Assembly (NCBI RefSeq): GCF_027490375.1
Contig: NZ_JAIXYH010000095.1
Span: forward strand, 1 to 40,891
DNA length: 40,891 nt
Direction of reading: 5' to 3'
From: Flavobacterium sp.
Lineage (GTDB): Bacteria > Bacteroidota > Bacteroidia > Flavobacteriales > Flavobacteriaceae
Each line of letters begins with the position of its first letter. Positions within the stretch are counted from its first letter, which is position 1. The notes under the pieces were generated by a model. The model had not been told where the DNA came from. It did no database searches and saw only the letters and a program-made list of their open reading frames with translations. Below are positions 17,011 to 25,452 of this stretch, piece after piece. The position numbers were made by a program, and so were the translations under genes.

Positions 17011-17496
17011 ATGAAAAAAATAATCATAACCGTTACTAAACCTACTGTTTTGCCTCATCTTTGGCAAGACATTTTGTTCACCTTACCGCGCATTTTATGC
17101 GGTTATTGGATGGCGGTCGATTTCGGTGCCGTTAAATTCGGTCTGCCGTGGTCGCCACCCGAAAACAACCTCGGATTCTTCGAAGTAGCCTTTTGGTTTC
17201 CGAACGATGTAGCCGAATTCGGTGGCGTATTCGCACTCTTTCCCGCATTTTTCGCTTGGATGGCCGCTTTTAGCGAAGCCGTTGGCGGTATCGCACTCGT
17301 TTTGGGTTTTCAGACGCGCATTTTTAGTTTCCTTGCCGGTTGCACCATGTTCGTAGCTGCTGTTTACCAACAATCGAGCGAAGGGCTGTGGAACATGATG
17401 CCCGCACTCGGAATTCTATGGGTTTGCTTGGGCGGCATAGCACTTGGTAGCACCCGTTTCGGAATCGATTATCTACTCACAAAAACAAAGAAATAA
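17011..17496 (+). CDS. DoxX-family membrane protein
   Basis: A 161-residue protein with four transmembrane segments (about 22-40, 62-84, 86-104 and 128-146). DoxX-like signatures include LPRILCGYWMAVDFGAVKFG near the start and FSEAVGGIALVLGFQTR in the middle. DoxX proteins are small integral membrane proteins, linked in some bacteria to oxidative metabolism, but their chemistry is mostly undefined. Its stop and the start of the next gene share one base (17496), so the two are translationally coupled. Confidence 0.85.
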   Translation: MKKIIITVTKPTVLPHLWQDILFTLPRILCGYWMAVDFGAVKFGLPWSPPENNLGFFEVAFWFPNDVAEFGGVFALFPAFFAWMAAFSEAVGGIALVLGFQTRIFSFLAGCTMFVAAVYQQSSEGLWNMMPALGILWVCLGGIALGSTRFGIDYLLTKTKK

Positions 17497-17840
17497 TGAA
17501 ATACGTAGCCTTTTCACTGCTGCTTTTGTTGGTTTCGTGCGTGCAGCCAACAGCCAATCAAAAAGTTCGTTACACCGTTGTGGTGCCTAAATCGATGCCC
17601 GTTTCGCAAATGGCGGTTCGAGGCAGCAACCAACCCTTGAGCTGGGAACAAGATACCGCCATGAAACGCCTCAACGACAGTACCTTTTACGTTGATGTGG
17701 TTCACAAAACCGGTTACGCATACACCGAATACAAGTTTGTTGCCGATGGGCAGTTTGAGCGGCAAAATCAAGACAACCGCAAGCTTACCTTCGACGCCGA
17801 TTTAAACACAACCGTAACGCACCTGTTTAATGGCAAGTAA
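17496..17840 (+). CDS. Small lipoprotein with a starch/glycogen-binding-like domain
   Basis: A 114-residue protein with a lipoprotein signal (LLLLLVSCVQ, Cys15). The remaining ~95 residues form one beta-sandwich-like domain with the order seen in CBM20/CBM48 modules: VAVRG-like MAVRGSNQPLSWEQ, STFYVDV, YTEYKFVADG and a final strand before NGK. The GS/N..L.W and Y.EYKF motifs are the carbohydrate-binding features of that fold. No catalytic domain is attached. It is the last gene of the 15943-17840 cluster and overlaps the DoxX gene by one base. A role in surface sugar binding is inferred, not shown. Confidence 0.7.
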   Translation: MKYVAFSLLLLLVSCVQPTANQKVRYTVVVPKSMPVSQMAVRGSNQPLSWEQDTAMKRLNDSTFYVDVVHKTGYAYTEYKFVADGQFERQNQDNRKLTFDADLNTTVTHLFNGK

Positions 17841-17854
17841 TTGACATTTTTTTT

Positions 17855-18006
17855 GGGCGGCATTTCGCGCTGTACGTTGCAATAAAAACGCACAAAAGCG
17901 GTTCGTGCTGGCTTTGCCTGGGGCTTCCGTTGGTCGCCCATTCAAAACCGCACTCACACGCTTTTCGTGCGTTTTTATTTCCACTGCCATCACGGCCACG
18001 GGGATC
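17855..18006 (-). repeat. Intergenic hairpin element, copy 2
   Basis: AATAAAAACGCACAAAAGCG (17881-17900) pairs with CGCTTTTCGTGCGTTTTTAT (17959-17978), with a one-base bulge. Read on the minus strand, the left flank GTGATGGCAGTGGAAAT and right flank GCAACGTACAGCGCGAAATG match copies 1, 3 and 4. It immediately follows the lipoprotein stop codon, so it may serve as its terminator. Confidence 0.75.
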
Positions 18007-18162
18007 GTTGCAAAAAAATGTACATTTTAAAAACGTTTTTTTTAAATCGCGACAAGCATTAGTTAATATTATGTATTTCAATTTTTTACTCGAGGTAATA
18101 TTGCAATATTACGTTTGTTAAAAAACCGTCAAAAAACAGACGTTTTATTGGGTAACGCATTT

Positions 18163-18308
18163 GCGGCCCGGATGGCAGCGAAAAGCCTTTTGATAAATTG
18201 GGCAAACAAAAGCTCGTTGGGCGTGGCGACCTCAGAAGCCGTGCCAAACGATTGCTTTTGTGCCCGATTTGAAAAAGCTTGTAGCGTACAGCCGGAACTG
18301 CTGCCCAA
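18163..18308 (+). repeat. Intergenic hairpin element, copy 3
   Basis: The left flank is GCCCGGATGGCAGCGAAAAG and the right flank is GCTTGTAGCGTACAGCCGGA. The inner arms GGGCAAACAAAAGC (18200-18213) and GCTTTTGTGCCC (18254-18265) pair with a two-base bulge. It lies in the opposite orientation to copy 2, about 150 bp away. Confidence 0.75.
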
Positions 18309-18377
18309 AAAATCAAAAAAAGCTGCTTTTACGTATAAAACGTTTTAAAAATATGGGATGGATTTCCAATTTTCGGC

Positions 18378-18385
18378 TATTTTTG
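18378..18385 (+). promoter_or_regulatory. Candidate -7 element (TATTTTTG) for pdhB
   Basis: TATTTTTG fits TAnnTTTG and lies 22 bp before the ATG at 18408. The -33 region is not clearly matched. Confidence 0.4.
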
Positions 18386-18407
18386 CGTTTCGAAAAATGA
18401 ATCCTTT

Positions 18408-19388
18408 ATGAGAACGATACAGTTTAGAGAAGCCGTTGCCGAAGCAATGAGCGAAGAAATGCGCCGCGATGAGTCGGTTTATCTCATGGGCGAAGAAGTA
18501 GCCGAATACAACGGTGCTTACAAGGCTTCTAAGGGTATGCTTGATGAATTTGGTCCGAAGCGTGTAATCGACACACCTATTGCCGAGCTCGGATTTGCTG
18601 GTATTGCGGTAGGTTCGGCTATGAATGGTTGCCGACCGATCGTGGAATACATGACGTTTAATTTCTGTTTGGTTGGTATCGACCAAATTATCAATAACGC
18701 TGCGAAAATGCGCCAGATGTCTGCCGGACAATTCCCTATGCCGATGGTATTTCGCGGTCCAACAGCCTCGGCCGGACAATTGGGTGCGACGCACTCGCAA
18801 GCTTTCGAAAACTGGTTTGCTAACACGCCCGGTTTAAAAGTTGTGGTTCCGTCGACACCATATGATGCAAAAGGTTTGTTGAAATCGGCTATTCGCGACG
18901 ACGATCCGGTTATTTTCATGGAATCGGAGCAGATGTACGGCGACAAAGGAGAAGTTCCGGAAGAAGAGTACACGATTCCGCTTGGCGTGGCTGATGTTAA
19001 GCGCGCGGGAACAGATGTTACTATTGTATCGTTCGGAAAGATTATTAAAGAGGCTTTAGCTGCAGCGGAAACGCTTGCTGCTGAAGGTATTTCGGTAGAG
19101 GTAATCGACTTACGTACGGTTCGCCCAATGGATTACGATGCGATTATCAACTCGGTTAAGAAAACAAATCGTTTAGTGGTTTTAGAAGAAGCTTGGCCGT
19201 TTGCTAGCGTTGCTTCGGAAATTACGTATATGGTTCAGGAACGCGCCTTCGACTATTTAGATGCGCCCGTACAACGTATTACAACCGCTGATACACCCGC
19301 GCCGTACTCGCCAACTTTATTGAAAGAATGGTTGCCAAATGCAGACGACGTTATTAAGGCTGTGAAGAAAGTACTTTACCGCTACTAA
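18408..19388 (+). CDS. pdhB: Pyruvate dehydrogenase E1 component, beta subunit
   Basis: A 326-residue protein, the usual length for a separate E1-beta chain. It opens with the family start TIQFREAVAEAMSEEMRRD and has MGEEVAEYNGAYKASKG, RVIDTPIAELGFAGIAVG, FRGPTASAGQLGATHSQ and VIDLRTVRPMDYDAI. It forms the thiamine-diphosphate E1 heterotetramer with E1-alpha, which decarboxylates pyruvate and passes acetyl groups to E2. E1-alpha and E2 are not in this window, so the complex is encoded at more than one place. A branched-chain oxoacid E1-beta is the main alternative, but the motifs and length fit PdhB better. An intrinsic terminator follows at 19404. Confidence 0.9.
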   Translation: MRTIQFREAVAEAMSEEMRRDESVYLMGEEVAEYNGAYKASKGMLDEFGPKRVIDTPIAELGFAGIAVGSAMNGCRPIVEYMTFNFCLVGIDQIINNAAKMRQMSAGQFPMPMVFRGPTASAGQLGATHSQAFENWFANTPGLKVVVPSTPYDAKGLLKSAIRDDDPVIFMESEQMYGDKGEVPEEEYTIPLGVADVKRAGTDVTIVSFGKIIKEALAAAETLAAEGISVEVIDLRTVRPMDYDAIINSVKKTNRLVVLEEAWPFASVASEITYMVQERAFDYLDAPVQRITTADTPAPYSPTLLKEWLPNADDVIKAVKKVLYRY

Positions 19389-19403
19389 AATAAAACTCAA
19401 AAT

Positions 19404-19437
19404 AAAAACCCGCTCTCAAATGGAAAGCGGGTTTTTT
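19404..19437. terminator. Terminator between pdhB and the ABC-F gene
   Basis: AAAAACCCGCT pairs with AGCGGGTTTTT around a short loop, with T-tracts for both strands. It lies between two convergent genes and can serve both. Confidence 0.9.
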
Positions 19438-19471
19438 GTTTTTTCTACGTTAAGTTAATTAAAGGCAATGA

Positions 19472-21370
19472 TTAACTTTCGGCTTCCATGAGCAGTATTT
19501 CCCATTCTTCGATCAGTTTGTCGAGTTGCTTTTTCTTTTCGTTGTAGGCCGTGAAAAACGCAGCGTCTTCGATGTGTTTATCGTAATTCGATTCGAGCGC
19601 ACGATCGTCGAGACGGATGGCGTTTTCAAGATCTTTAATTTGCGACTCGACTTTAGAAATGCGGTTTTGAAGTGCCTTTTGTTTCTTTTGTTCTTCGAAA
19701 CTCTTTTTTGGAGCCTCTTGAGAGGCTTTTACGACATCGCGCTTTTCGACCTCACGCATGCTATCAACGTTTCGTTGTTCTAGGAAGAAGTTGATGTCGC
19801 CCAGATATTCTTTAATTTTCTGATCTTTAAACTCGTACACAATATTCGCAGTTCCTTGAAGGAAATCGCGGTCGTGAGATACGAGAAGCAGTGTTCCTTC
19901 GTATTTCTGTAGTGCGGCTTTGAGTACGTTTTTCGATTTGATGTCGAGGTGGTTTGTAGGTTCGTCCATTATGAGCACATTGATGGGCTGTAGGAGCAAC
20001 TTACAAAGTGCCAGACGATTTCGTTCGCCGCCGGAAAGTACTTTTACTTTTTTTTCGACGTCGTCGCCACGGAAAAGAAAAGCCCCGAGCATGTCGCGCA
20101 CTTTAGAGCGATTGGTGTCGTTTGCGGCGTCTTCCATGGTTTGTAGCAGTGTGATTTCGCCATTCAAATATTCTGCTTGATTTTGAGCAAAATAGCCTAC
20201 TTGAACATTGTGCCCGAGTTTGATGCTACCTTCGAACGGGAATTCGTTCACGATTGCTTTTATAAACGTAGATTTCCCTTGTCCGTTTTGACCTACAAAG
20301 GCGATTTTACTACCGCGTTCAACGTTCAGCGAAATATCTTTCAAAACTACTTTATCTCCGAACTTTTTGGTAACGTGTTCGGCTTCGACGACTACGCGAC
20401 CTGGAGTCACCGAAACTGGAAACGAGATGTTCATAACCGCATTATCGTCTTCATCGACTTCGATGCGTTCTACCTTATCGAGTTTCTTGATAAGCGATTG
20501 TGCCATCGATGCTTTGCTGGCTTTGGCGCGAAATTTCTCGATTAGTTTCTCGGTTTCATCTATTTTCTTTTGCTGGTTCTTTTGTGTAGCTAGTTGCTTT
20601 TCGCGAATTTCTTGGCGAAGCGTCAGATATTGTGTGTACGGCTTATTGAAATCGTACACTTTACCAAGAGAGATTTCCAGTGTTCGGTTCGTAACGTTAT
20701 CGAGGAACATCTTATCGTGAGAAACAATAATTACGACACCTGGATACGATTTTAGAAAGTTCTCGAGCCAGATAATACTTTCGATATCTAGGTGGTTAGT
20801 AGGTTCGTCTAAGAGAAGAATATCATTGTTTTGAAGGAGCAGTTTTGCGAGCTCGATTCGCATGCGCCAGCCTCCAGAAAAAGTGTCGGTTTTGTTGTTG
20901 AAATCTTCTCGTTTAAAGCCGAGTCCCAGCAGAATTCTCTCGGTATTACCCACGTAATTGTATCCGTCCAGAAGTTCGAATCGGTGCGTTAGATCGCTCA
21001 AATCTTCGATGAGTTTTGCGTAAGAATCAGACTCGTAGTCGGTACGTGTTTGAAGTTGTTCGTTGATGTGATTCAACTTGCGTTCGACTTCTTTGATTTC
21101 GGTAAAGGCTTGATAAGCCTCTTCGAGTACGGTTCTGCCTTGTTCGAAGTCGATATCTTGACGCAAGAAACCAATACGGACTTCTTTTTCTGTGGCGATC
21201 ACTCCGGAATCGGGTTGAAGATCGCGACTAAGGATTTTGAGCATTGTCGATTTACCGGCACCATTTTTTCCGACAAGACCAACACGATCACCTGCTCCCA
21301 GTCGGAAGGTAACATCTTCAAAAAGATAGGAACCTCCGAAAGAAACTGATAAATTGTGAATATTTAGCAT
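19472..21370 (-). CDS. ABC-F family ATPase (Uup/EttA-like)
   Basis: A 632-residue protein with two ABC cassettes and no membrane span. Domain 1 has Walker A GLVGKNGAGKST (residues 31-42), signature FSGGWRMR and LLLDEPTNHLDIES. Domain 2 has GQNGQGKST, signature LSGGERNR and IMDEPTNHLD. A basic linker joins them. A C-terminal coiled coil of about 70 residues (RISKVESQIKDLENAIRLDD) follows, as in Uup-like members. ABC-F proteins act on ribosomes in translation or resistance, or are linked to DNA or RNA transactions. This one cannot be given a more exact role from sequence alone. It diverges from the DUF983 gene at 21443 and shares terminator 19404-19437 with pdhB. Confidence 0.9.
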   Translation of the reverse strand: MLNIHNLSVSFGGSYLFEDVTFRLGAGDRVGLVGKNGAGKSTMLKILSRDLQPDSGVIATEKEVRIGFLRQDIDFEQGRTVLEEAYQAFTEIKEVERKLNHINEQLQTRTDYESDSYAKLIEDLSDLTHRFELLDGYNYVGNTERILLGLGFKREDFNNKTDTFSGGWRMRIELAKLLLQNNDILLLDEPTNHLDIESIIWLENFLKSYPGVVIIVSHDKMFLDNVTNRTLEISLGKVYDFNKPYTQYLTLRQEIREKQLATQKNQQKKIDETEKLIEKFRAKASKASMAQSLIKKLDKVERIEVDEDDNAVMNISFPVSVTPGRVVVEAEHVTKKFGDKVVLKDISLNVERGSKIAFVGQNGQGKSTFIKAIVNEFPFEGSIKLGHNVQVGYFAQNQAEYLNGEITLLQTMEDAANDTNRSKVRDMLGAFLFRGDDVEKKVKVLSGGERNRLALCKLLLQPINVLIMDEPTNHLDIKSKNVLKAALQKYEGTLLLVSHDRDFLQGTANIVYEFKDQKIKEYLGDINFFLEQRNVDSMREVEKRDVVKASQEAPKKSFEEQKKQKALQNRISKVESQIKDLENAIRLDDRALESNYDKHIEDAAFFTAYNEKKKQLDKLIEEWEILLMEAES

Positions 21371-21374
21371 GATA

Positions 21375-21408
21375 TTGGCTTAGAAAACTTAAATAGACTG
21401 TAACTTTG
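21375..21408 (+). promoter_or_regulatory. Candidate promoter of the DUF983 gene
   Basis: TAACTTTG at 21401-21408 fits the -7 consensus. The nearest TTG (21375-21377) is 23 bp upstream, slightly long. The leader to the ATG at 21443 is about 30 bases. Confidence 0.45.
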
Positions 21409-21442
21409 TTATTGTATTACAGTAATAAAGAATTGGCTGCAA

Positions 21443-21835
21443 ATGTTAAAAAAAGGAACGAAATTATATAGCATTTTAACAGGAACTTGTCCGCGTTGTC
21501 ATAGCGAGAGTATGTATGAGAACAAAAACCCATATATCGTCACCGAAACGATGCATATGCACGATACTTGTTCCCATTGTGGGCTCCGCTATAAAATGGA
21601 ACCGAATTTCTTTTTTGGCGCCATGTACGTAAGCTATGCACTTGCTGTAGCTGTTGGAGTTGCAGCATTTATCATCAGTTTTGTTTTCGTGGGCTGCACG
21701 GTAAAGGAGGCTTTTATTACCATCATTGCTGCTCTTGTTGTTTTGATGCCTTGGATTGTGCGAATGAGTCGAAACATTTACATCAACTTCTTTATTGCAT
21801 ACAAAGACGATGCTATTGCTTCCAAAAACGTTTAG
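21443..21835 (+). CDS. DUF983 family protein with zinc-ribbon-like cysteines
   Basis: A 130-residue protein. It has CPRCHSESMY near residue 16 and CSHCGLRY near residue 48, two CxxC pairs that suggest a zinc ribbon. NFFFGAMYVSYALAVAVG follows, then two transmembrane segments (about 61-85 and 92-110). This layout is the DUF983 family, whose function is unknown to me. Its end overlaps the end of the convergent oxidoreductase gene by 23 bp (21813-21835), so the two messages overlap at their 3' ends. Confidence 0.85.
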   Translation: MLKKGTKLYSILTGTCPRCHSESMYENKNPYIVTETMHMHDTCSHCGLRYKMEPNFFFGAMYVSYALAVAVGVAAFIISFVFVGCTVKEAFITIIAALVVLMPWIVRMSRNIYINFFIAYKDDAIASKNV

Positions 21836-22862
21836 CTTGTAAATAAGTCGGAATTTCTTTTTTGTCGACTATAGAATCGTATAGCAGCTTTGCCATCGTT
21901 GGACCTAACATAACACCTCTCGTACCTAAACCATTTAAAATGTGAAGCTGTGGGAACTGTGGATGATTACCTACAATGGCTTTACGATCGGGAGTAGTAG
22001 GACGTACACCTGCCCATTGATCGACGATTTCAAAATCGCATTGAATTACTTGTTTGAGGCGCGTAGTGAGTTCCTCGCGCGCAGCAGCGGTGGTTTGCTC
22101 CGTTTTATCCGTCCATTCGTAAGTTGCACCCACTTTAAACAAATTGTTGCCTAAAGGAAGAATAAAAACACCACTGTTGATGATTTCGGTAAGCTTCAAC
22201 TGAGGTGCATGAATCGTTATGCCCTCACCTTTGGTGCCAGGAACGGAGACAAAATTAAAATACGGATTTTGATTTACTCCATATCCTTCGGCGAAGATCA
22301 GATTATTGGCTTGAAATTCGTGGTAAGTAACAAACTCGCTACTGAACTGCATATCTGCGTAAATAAAAGACTCCGCTATAAAGCAGCGTGAATTAGCTAG
22401 AAACGTCTGATAACTCGTTATAAAGACATTGGTATCTAAGTGACCGGTGTAATTAACCACTCCAAACTGAAATGGGCTATCAATTCCGTCAATCGCGGAG
22501 GTAAACAAATCGTTGCTTAATAAATTTCCAAGTTGAGGTTTATCGGCGTGTTCGAACCAATCATTTTGCTCCGAAATAGAGGCGAACTTGCGTAAAGTAA
22601 GCTTTTCATGATGAAACTTAGCGTTTAGCCGTTTCTCAGCAGCAGAATAAAACGAACGCAGAAAATCAATCTGATCGACGGCGTCTTGTAGCGGCCGATA
22701 CCTTTTCACTATTAAAGGATTATACAGACCTGCTGCCACGCGACTCGACTTCAATTTAGAATCGCCGAAAACCACAAAAGAACAGTTATTCTGAAGTAGT
22801 ACTTCCGCAAAAGCGAGCGCCGCTAAACCGTTGCCTACAATGATAAAATCAAGCATTTTCAT
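21813..22862 (-). CDS. FAD-dependent oxidoreductase (DAO family)
   Basis: A 349-residue product, taking the ATG at 22862; a longer frame begins with TTG at 22877 and adds only five residues. It opens with the dinucleotide-binding motif DFIIVGNGLAALAFAEVLL. AAGLYNPLIVKRYRP follows near residue 45, and the C-terminal part has WAGVRPTTPDRKAIVG and LNGLGTRGVMLGPTMAKLL, as in glycine or D-amino acid oxidase-like (DAO) proteins. The substrate is unknown; homologues are often annotated only as FAD-binding oxidoreductases. The last 23 bases overlap the convergent DUF983 gene. Confidence 0.85.
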   Translation of the reverse strand: MKMLDFIIVGNGLAALAFAEVLLQNNCSFVVFGDSKLKSSRVAAGLYNPLIVKRYRPLQDAVDQIDFLRSFYSAAEKRLNAKFHHEKLTLRKFASISEQNDWFEHADKPQLGNLLSNDLFTSAIDGIDSPFQFGVVNYTGHLDTNVFITSYQTFLANSRCFIAESFIYADMQFSSEFVTYHEFQANNLIFAEGYGVNQNPYFNFVSVPGTKGEGITIHAPQLKLTEIINSGVFILPLGNNLFKVGATYEWTDKTEQTTAAAREELTTRLKQVIQCDFEIVDQWAGVRPTTPDRKAIVGNHPQFPQLHILNGLGTRGVMLGPTMAKLLYDSIVDKKEIPTYLQAKRFWKQ

Positions 22863-22875
22863 ACTGCAAATAAAC

Positions 22876-22905
22876 AAAAACGGCTGGTTAAAAAACCAGC
22901 CGTTT
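22876..22905 (-). terminator. Terminator of the gldKLMN operon
   Basis: CGGCTGGTT pairs perfectly with AACCAGCCG around AAAA. On the minus strand the stem is followed by TTTTTG. It lies 19 bp beyond the gldN stop and before the next minus-strand gene. Confidence 0.9.
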
Positions 22906-22923
22906 GAATATCATTAGTGAAAA

Positions 22924-23814
22924 CTAGTAGTTCCACATATCTTGTTCAAAGTTTCGAATCTTTTCTTTAATTCGATCGGATTCTAACAATTGCATCTGCG
23001 CATTGTCTTTCATATAATCCTGAATCATACGATCACCATATACGTTTTCCTCTTGATAGATAACCGCATTGAAACGACGTGAATTCAAAAGAACATCGAA
23101 TGAAATTGGCATTGCAGAGTTACGATCGTTGAAAGCATTATTAGCATGAAGTACATCGCGAACTGCAGGGAAATATACCCAGAATAACTCAATGTAATCA
23201 ACTTCATCTTTACCTACTGTGTAGACGTCTGGTGTAACAGGACAAATACCTAATAAGCGGTATTTCAATTCCCCTTGACGTTTATCGAAGTACCAATAAC
23301 CTTTGATTTTGTAAGCATCAACATCTTGTCCCGTGATATCAGTCTTCACGATATATTCAGGAGAGATCGGTAATCCTGCGTTAAACTGTTCTCTACCCGG
23401 ATCAGTTGTATCGATTCGAGATAGTGATTTTTCTATATCGCTTAACGTCTTTTTGGTATTGAAATAACCATCTGTATAAACTTCGGTAATTTTACCTTCT
23501 TTCATACCCTTGGTAAGCACGTCGTACAAGTTACGACGGTCTCTTCCAATATTAGCGGTATCAATTGGATAATATAAAGGGAAATTGATACGTTCATCCA
23601 AATCGATAAGTTCCCAAACTGCTTTACCGAACATGATATCACGATCGTGCACATATCCGTAAGGAAGGGGCTTATCGTTATCTGAATTTAATTGCGCAGC
23701 AGTTTTCTTTCCGATTTCATCTGGTGTTTTTGCATTTAGTAGATTAGACTGCGCAAAAGAACTTGCAACACCTAGAACTACCAAAACAATACTAAAAAGA
23801 TTCTTGCGATTCAT
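22924..23814 (-). CDS. gldN: Gliding motility / T9SS protein GldN
   Basis: A 296-residue exported protein with a signal peptide ending near SFAQS (residues 1-22). GldN-type motifs are present: YGYVHDRDIMFGKAVWELID, ERINFPLYYPIDT and RNLYDVLTKGMKEGKITEVY in the first half, then YRLLGICPV and VYGDRMIQDYM in the second. GldN binds GldK and forms part of the periplasmic ring of the type IX secretion system under the outer membrane. It is the last gene of the gldKLMN set, 40 bp after gldM, and ends at the terminator 22876-22905. Confidence 0.95.
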   Translation of the reverse strand: MNRKNLFSIVLVVLGVASSFAQSNLLNAKTPDEIGKKTAAQLNSDNDKPLPYGYVHDRDIMFGKAVWELIDLDERINFPLYYPIDTANIGRDRRNLYDVLTKGMKEGKITEVYTDGYFNTKKTLSDIEKSLSRIDTTDPGREQFNAGLPISPEYIVKTDITGQDVDAYKIKGYWYFDKRQGELKYRLLGICPVTPDVYTVGKDEVDYIELFWVYFPAVRDVLHANNAFNDRNSAMPISFDVLLNSRRFNAVIYQEENVYGDRMIQDYMKDNAQMQLLESDRIKEKIRNFEQDMWNY

Positions 23815-23854
23815 ATCTTTATTTTTGTGAATAGAGAACGACTATTCTTACTAA

Positions 23855-25399
23855 TTATTGTATCTCGTAAATAACAACTGAAGTTCTTGGCAATAACAAG
23901 TTCTCAGCTCCAACTAACTTTACTTTGATTTCAGAAATGGTTACTTGATCACCGCGACCTGCTTTTGAGAGTGCAGCAACAGCTTGAGCATTTAATTTAC
24001 TTCCTTGCACAACAACTGTAGGTTGTCCAGGAACTTTAATATTAAAACCAGTTACGTTTAAAGTAACATCAAAATCAAAGTCAAGTAACTTTGCTCCAAC
24101 TGTAGATGCAATTAAGCTCGCCTTCGGTCCTTTTACTACACCATACTCACCGCGGATGGTTCCTGTCGGTGCGGGAATACCTTTAATACGAAACATTTTC
24201 TTGTCAGAGACAGTTGACTTATCCGGTAAAGTAGCCGTTACGTTAACTACCACTTCCTGACCTTGCTGTGGCTTCATAATGTATTGACCTGGCTTACCAG
24301 CTGGACGTAAACCTGGAGCAGAAGCATTAACTTTATCCGAAGAAACTCCAGCAAATGAAATAGTCATTGGGTTATCTAAACCACGATATACAACGTTCAT
24401 CTTATCAGCAGAAATTGTCGCTTGATTCGGGCGAGGAACCACAACGTAAGCACCTTCGAACTTCAATGGAATATTTTTACCATCTTCCAAGAAAGTAAAT
24501 GTACCTGCGATTTTTTGTTCACCAACAGCTCCTGCAGTCATCGAAATGATTGCCTGACCGTTCTCAATCTTACCTGGACCAGAGAATGAAGTTGGTTTTG
24601 TGTTTGCGTCATAGCGACCTAATACCACTTTACCAGTAACTTTCTCTCCTTGAAAGTAAACATTCTTATCAAGAGCAACAATAGCTTGGAAATTCTTCAT
24701 CGAAGCAGCTTCCTTAAATGTGTTACCCATCAATACATTATAGATTCCAGACTCTAATGTCTTAATATCGTTCTGTAAAGCAGAAAGTTTAGTAATTGAC
24801 GCGATCGCTGGGAAACCTTTGTAATGGTAATCTAAATACTTCTTAGTTATACCTTCACCGTCTTTCACATCCTTAGTATTGAACTTCAATTCTAATTCCT
24901 TGATTACTGGCTGGTATTTTACGTCATTTCCAAACACAGTCTTCATATCTGCAACGAACTTCTCAAATTTTCCAACGATTTCCTTACCCTTTGGAGAGTA
25001 ACCATCGCCTTCAAACCACAATTCGTCAATTTTGTCTCCCTTATCCATCGACTCGTAAGGTAACTTACCTGTAGACTCGTCTACGTCAAAACCTTCAGAA
25101 ATTTCCTTTTTCAAACCACCTAAATAGTTATAAAAAGCTTCAGACAATTGTGAAACTTGTTTAGCTTTTTGGTTTGGCTCAGAAAACTTTGCTGGATCTT
25201 CGCCTGCCTTAGCTTCGAGGAAATTTAATAATTTTTTATTGTAATCAGTTGTAGAAATGTTAGAAGCATCAAACTTTTCGTTCATCAAACCAAAAGCCGA
25301 TAATACTTCTTTCGACATATTCAATGCCAACATAGCGATGAAAACCAGATACATCAGGTTAATCATCTTCTGTCTAGGGGTTAATTTTCCTCCTGCCAT
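23855..25399 (-). CDS. gldM: T9SS motor protein GldM
   Basis: A 514-residue protein. It begins MAGGKLTPRQKMINLMYLVF, and one transmembrane segment (about 12-35, INLMYLVFIAMLALNMSKEVLSAFG) anchors a large periplasmic part. The periplasmic region has helical domain 1 (about 36-220), followed by beta-rich domains with YFQGEKVTGKVVLGRYDANT and VPRPNQATISADKMNVVYRG, and a C-terminal domain ending PRTSVVIYEIQ. With GldL it forms the proton-motive-force-driven rotary motor of T9SS. It lies 53 bp after gldL and 40 bp before gldN. Confidence 0.95.
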   Translation of the reverse strand: MAGGKLTPRQKMINLMYLVFIAMLALNMSKEVLSAFGLMNEKFDASNISTTDYNKKLLNFLEAKAGEDPAKFSEPNQKAKQVSQLSEAFYNYLGGLKKEISEGFDVDESTGKLPYESMDKGDKIDELWFEGDGYSPKGKEIVGKFEKFVADMKTVFGNDVKYQPVIKELELKFNTKDVKDGEGITKKYLDYHYKGFPAIASITKLSALQNDIKTLESGIYNVLMGNTFKEAASMKNFQAIVALDKNVYFQGEKVTGKVVLGRYDANTKPTSFSGPGKIENGQAIISMTAGAVGEQKIAGTFTFLEDGKNIPLKFEGAYVVVPRPNQATISADKMNVVYRGLDNPMTISFAGVSSDKVNASAPGLRPAGKPGQYIMKPQQGQEVVVNVTATLPDKSTVSDKKMFRIKGIPAPTGTIRGEYGVVKGPKASLIASTVGAKLLDFDFDVTLNVTGFNIKVPGQPTVVVQGSKLNAQAVAALSKAGRGDQVTISEIKVKLVGAENLLLPRTSVVIYEIQ

Positions 25400-25452
25400 T
25401 GTTTTTCTTAGTTATTTCGTGTTTTTAATAATGATTAGTCAGGTGGTCTTAA

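Larger units (their letters stand above)
17841..18407. other. 567-bp intergenic region holding two opposed hairpin elements
   Basis: Between the CBM-like lipoprotein and pdhB there is no gene. The region holds hairpin element copy 2 (17855-18006, minus orientation) and copy 3 (18163-18308, plus orientation), then a short AT-rich promoter stretch. Open frames across it are non-coding by-products of the palindromes. Confidence 0.8.

Noticed and set aside
17930..18348. Small open frames in the pdhB upstream region
   Set aside because: They are produced by the stems of hairpin elements 2 and 3 and have no conserved features.
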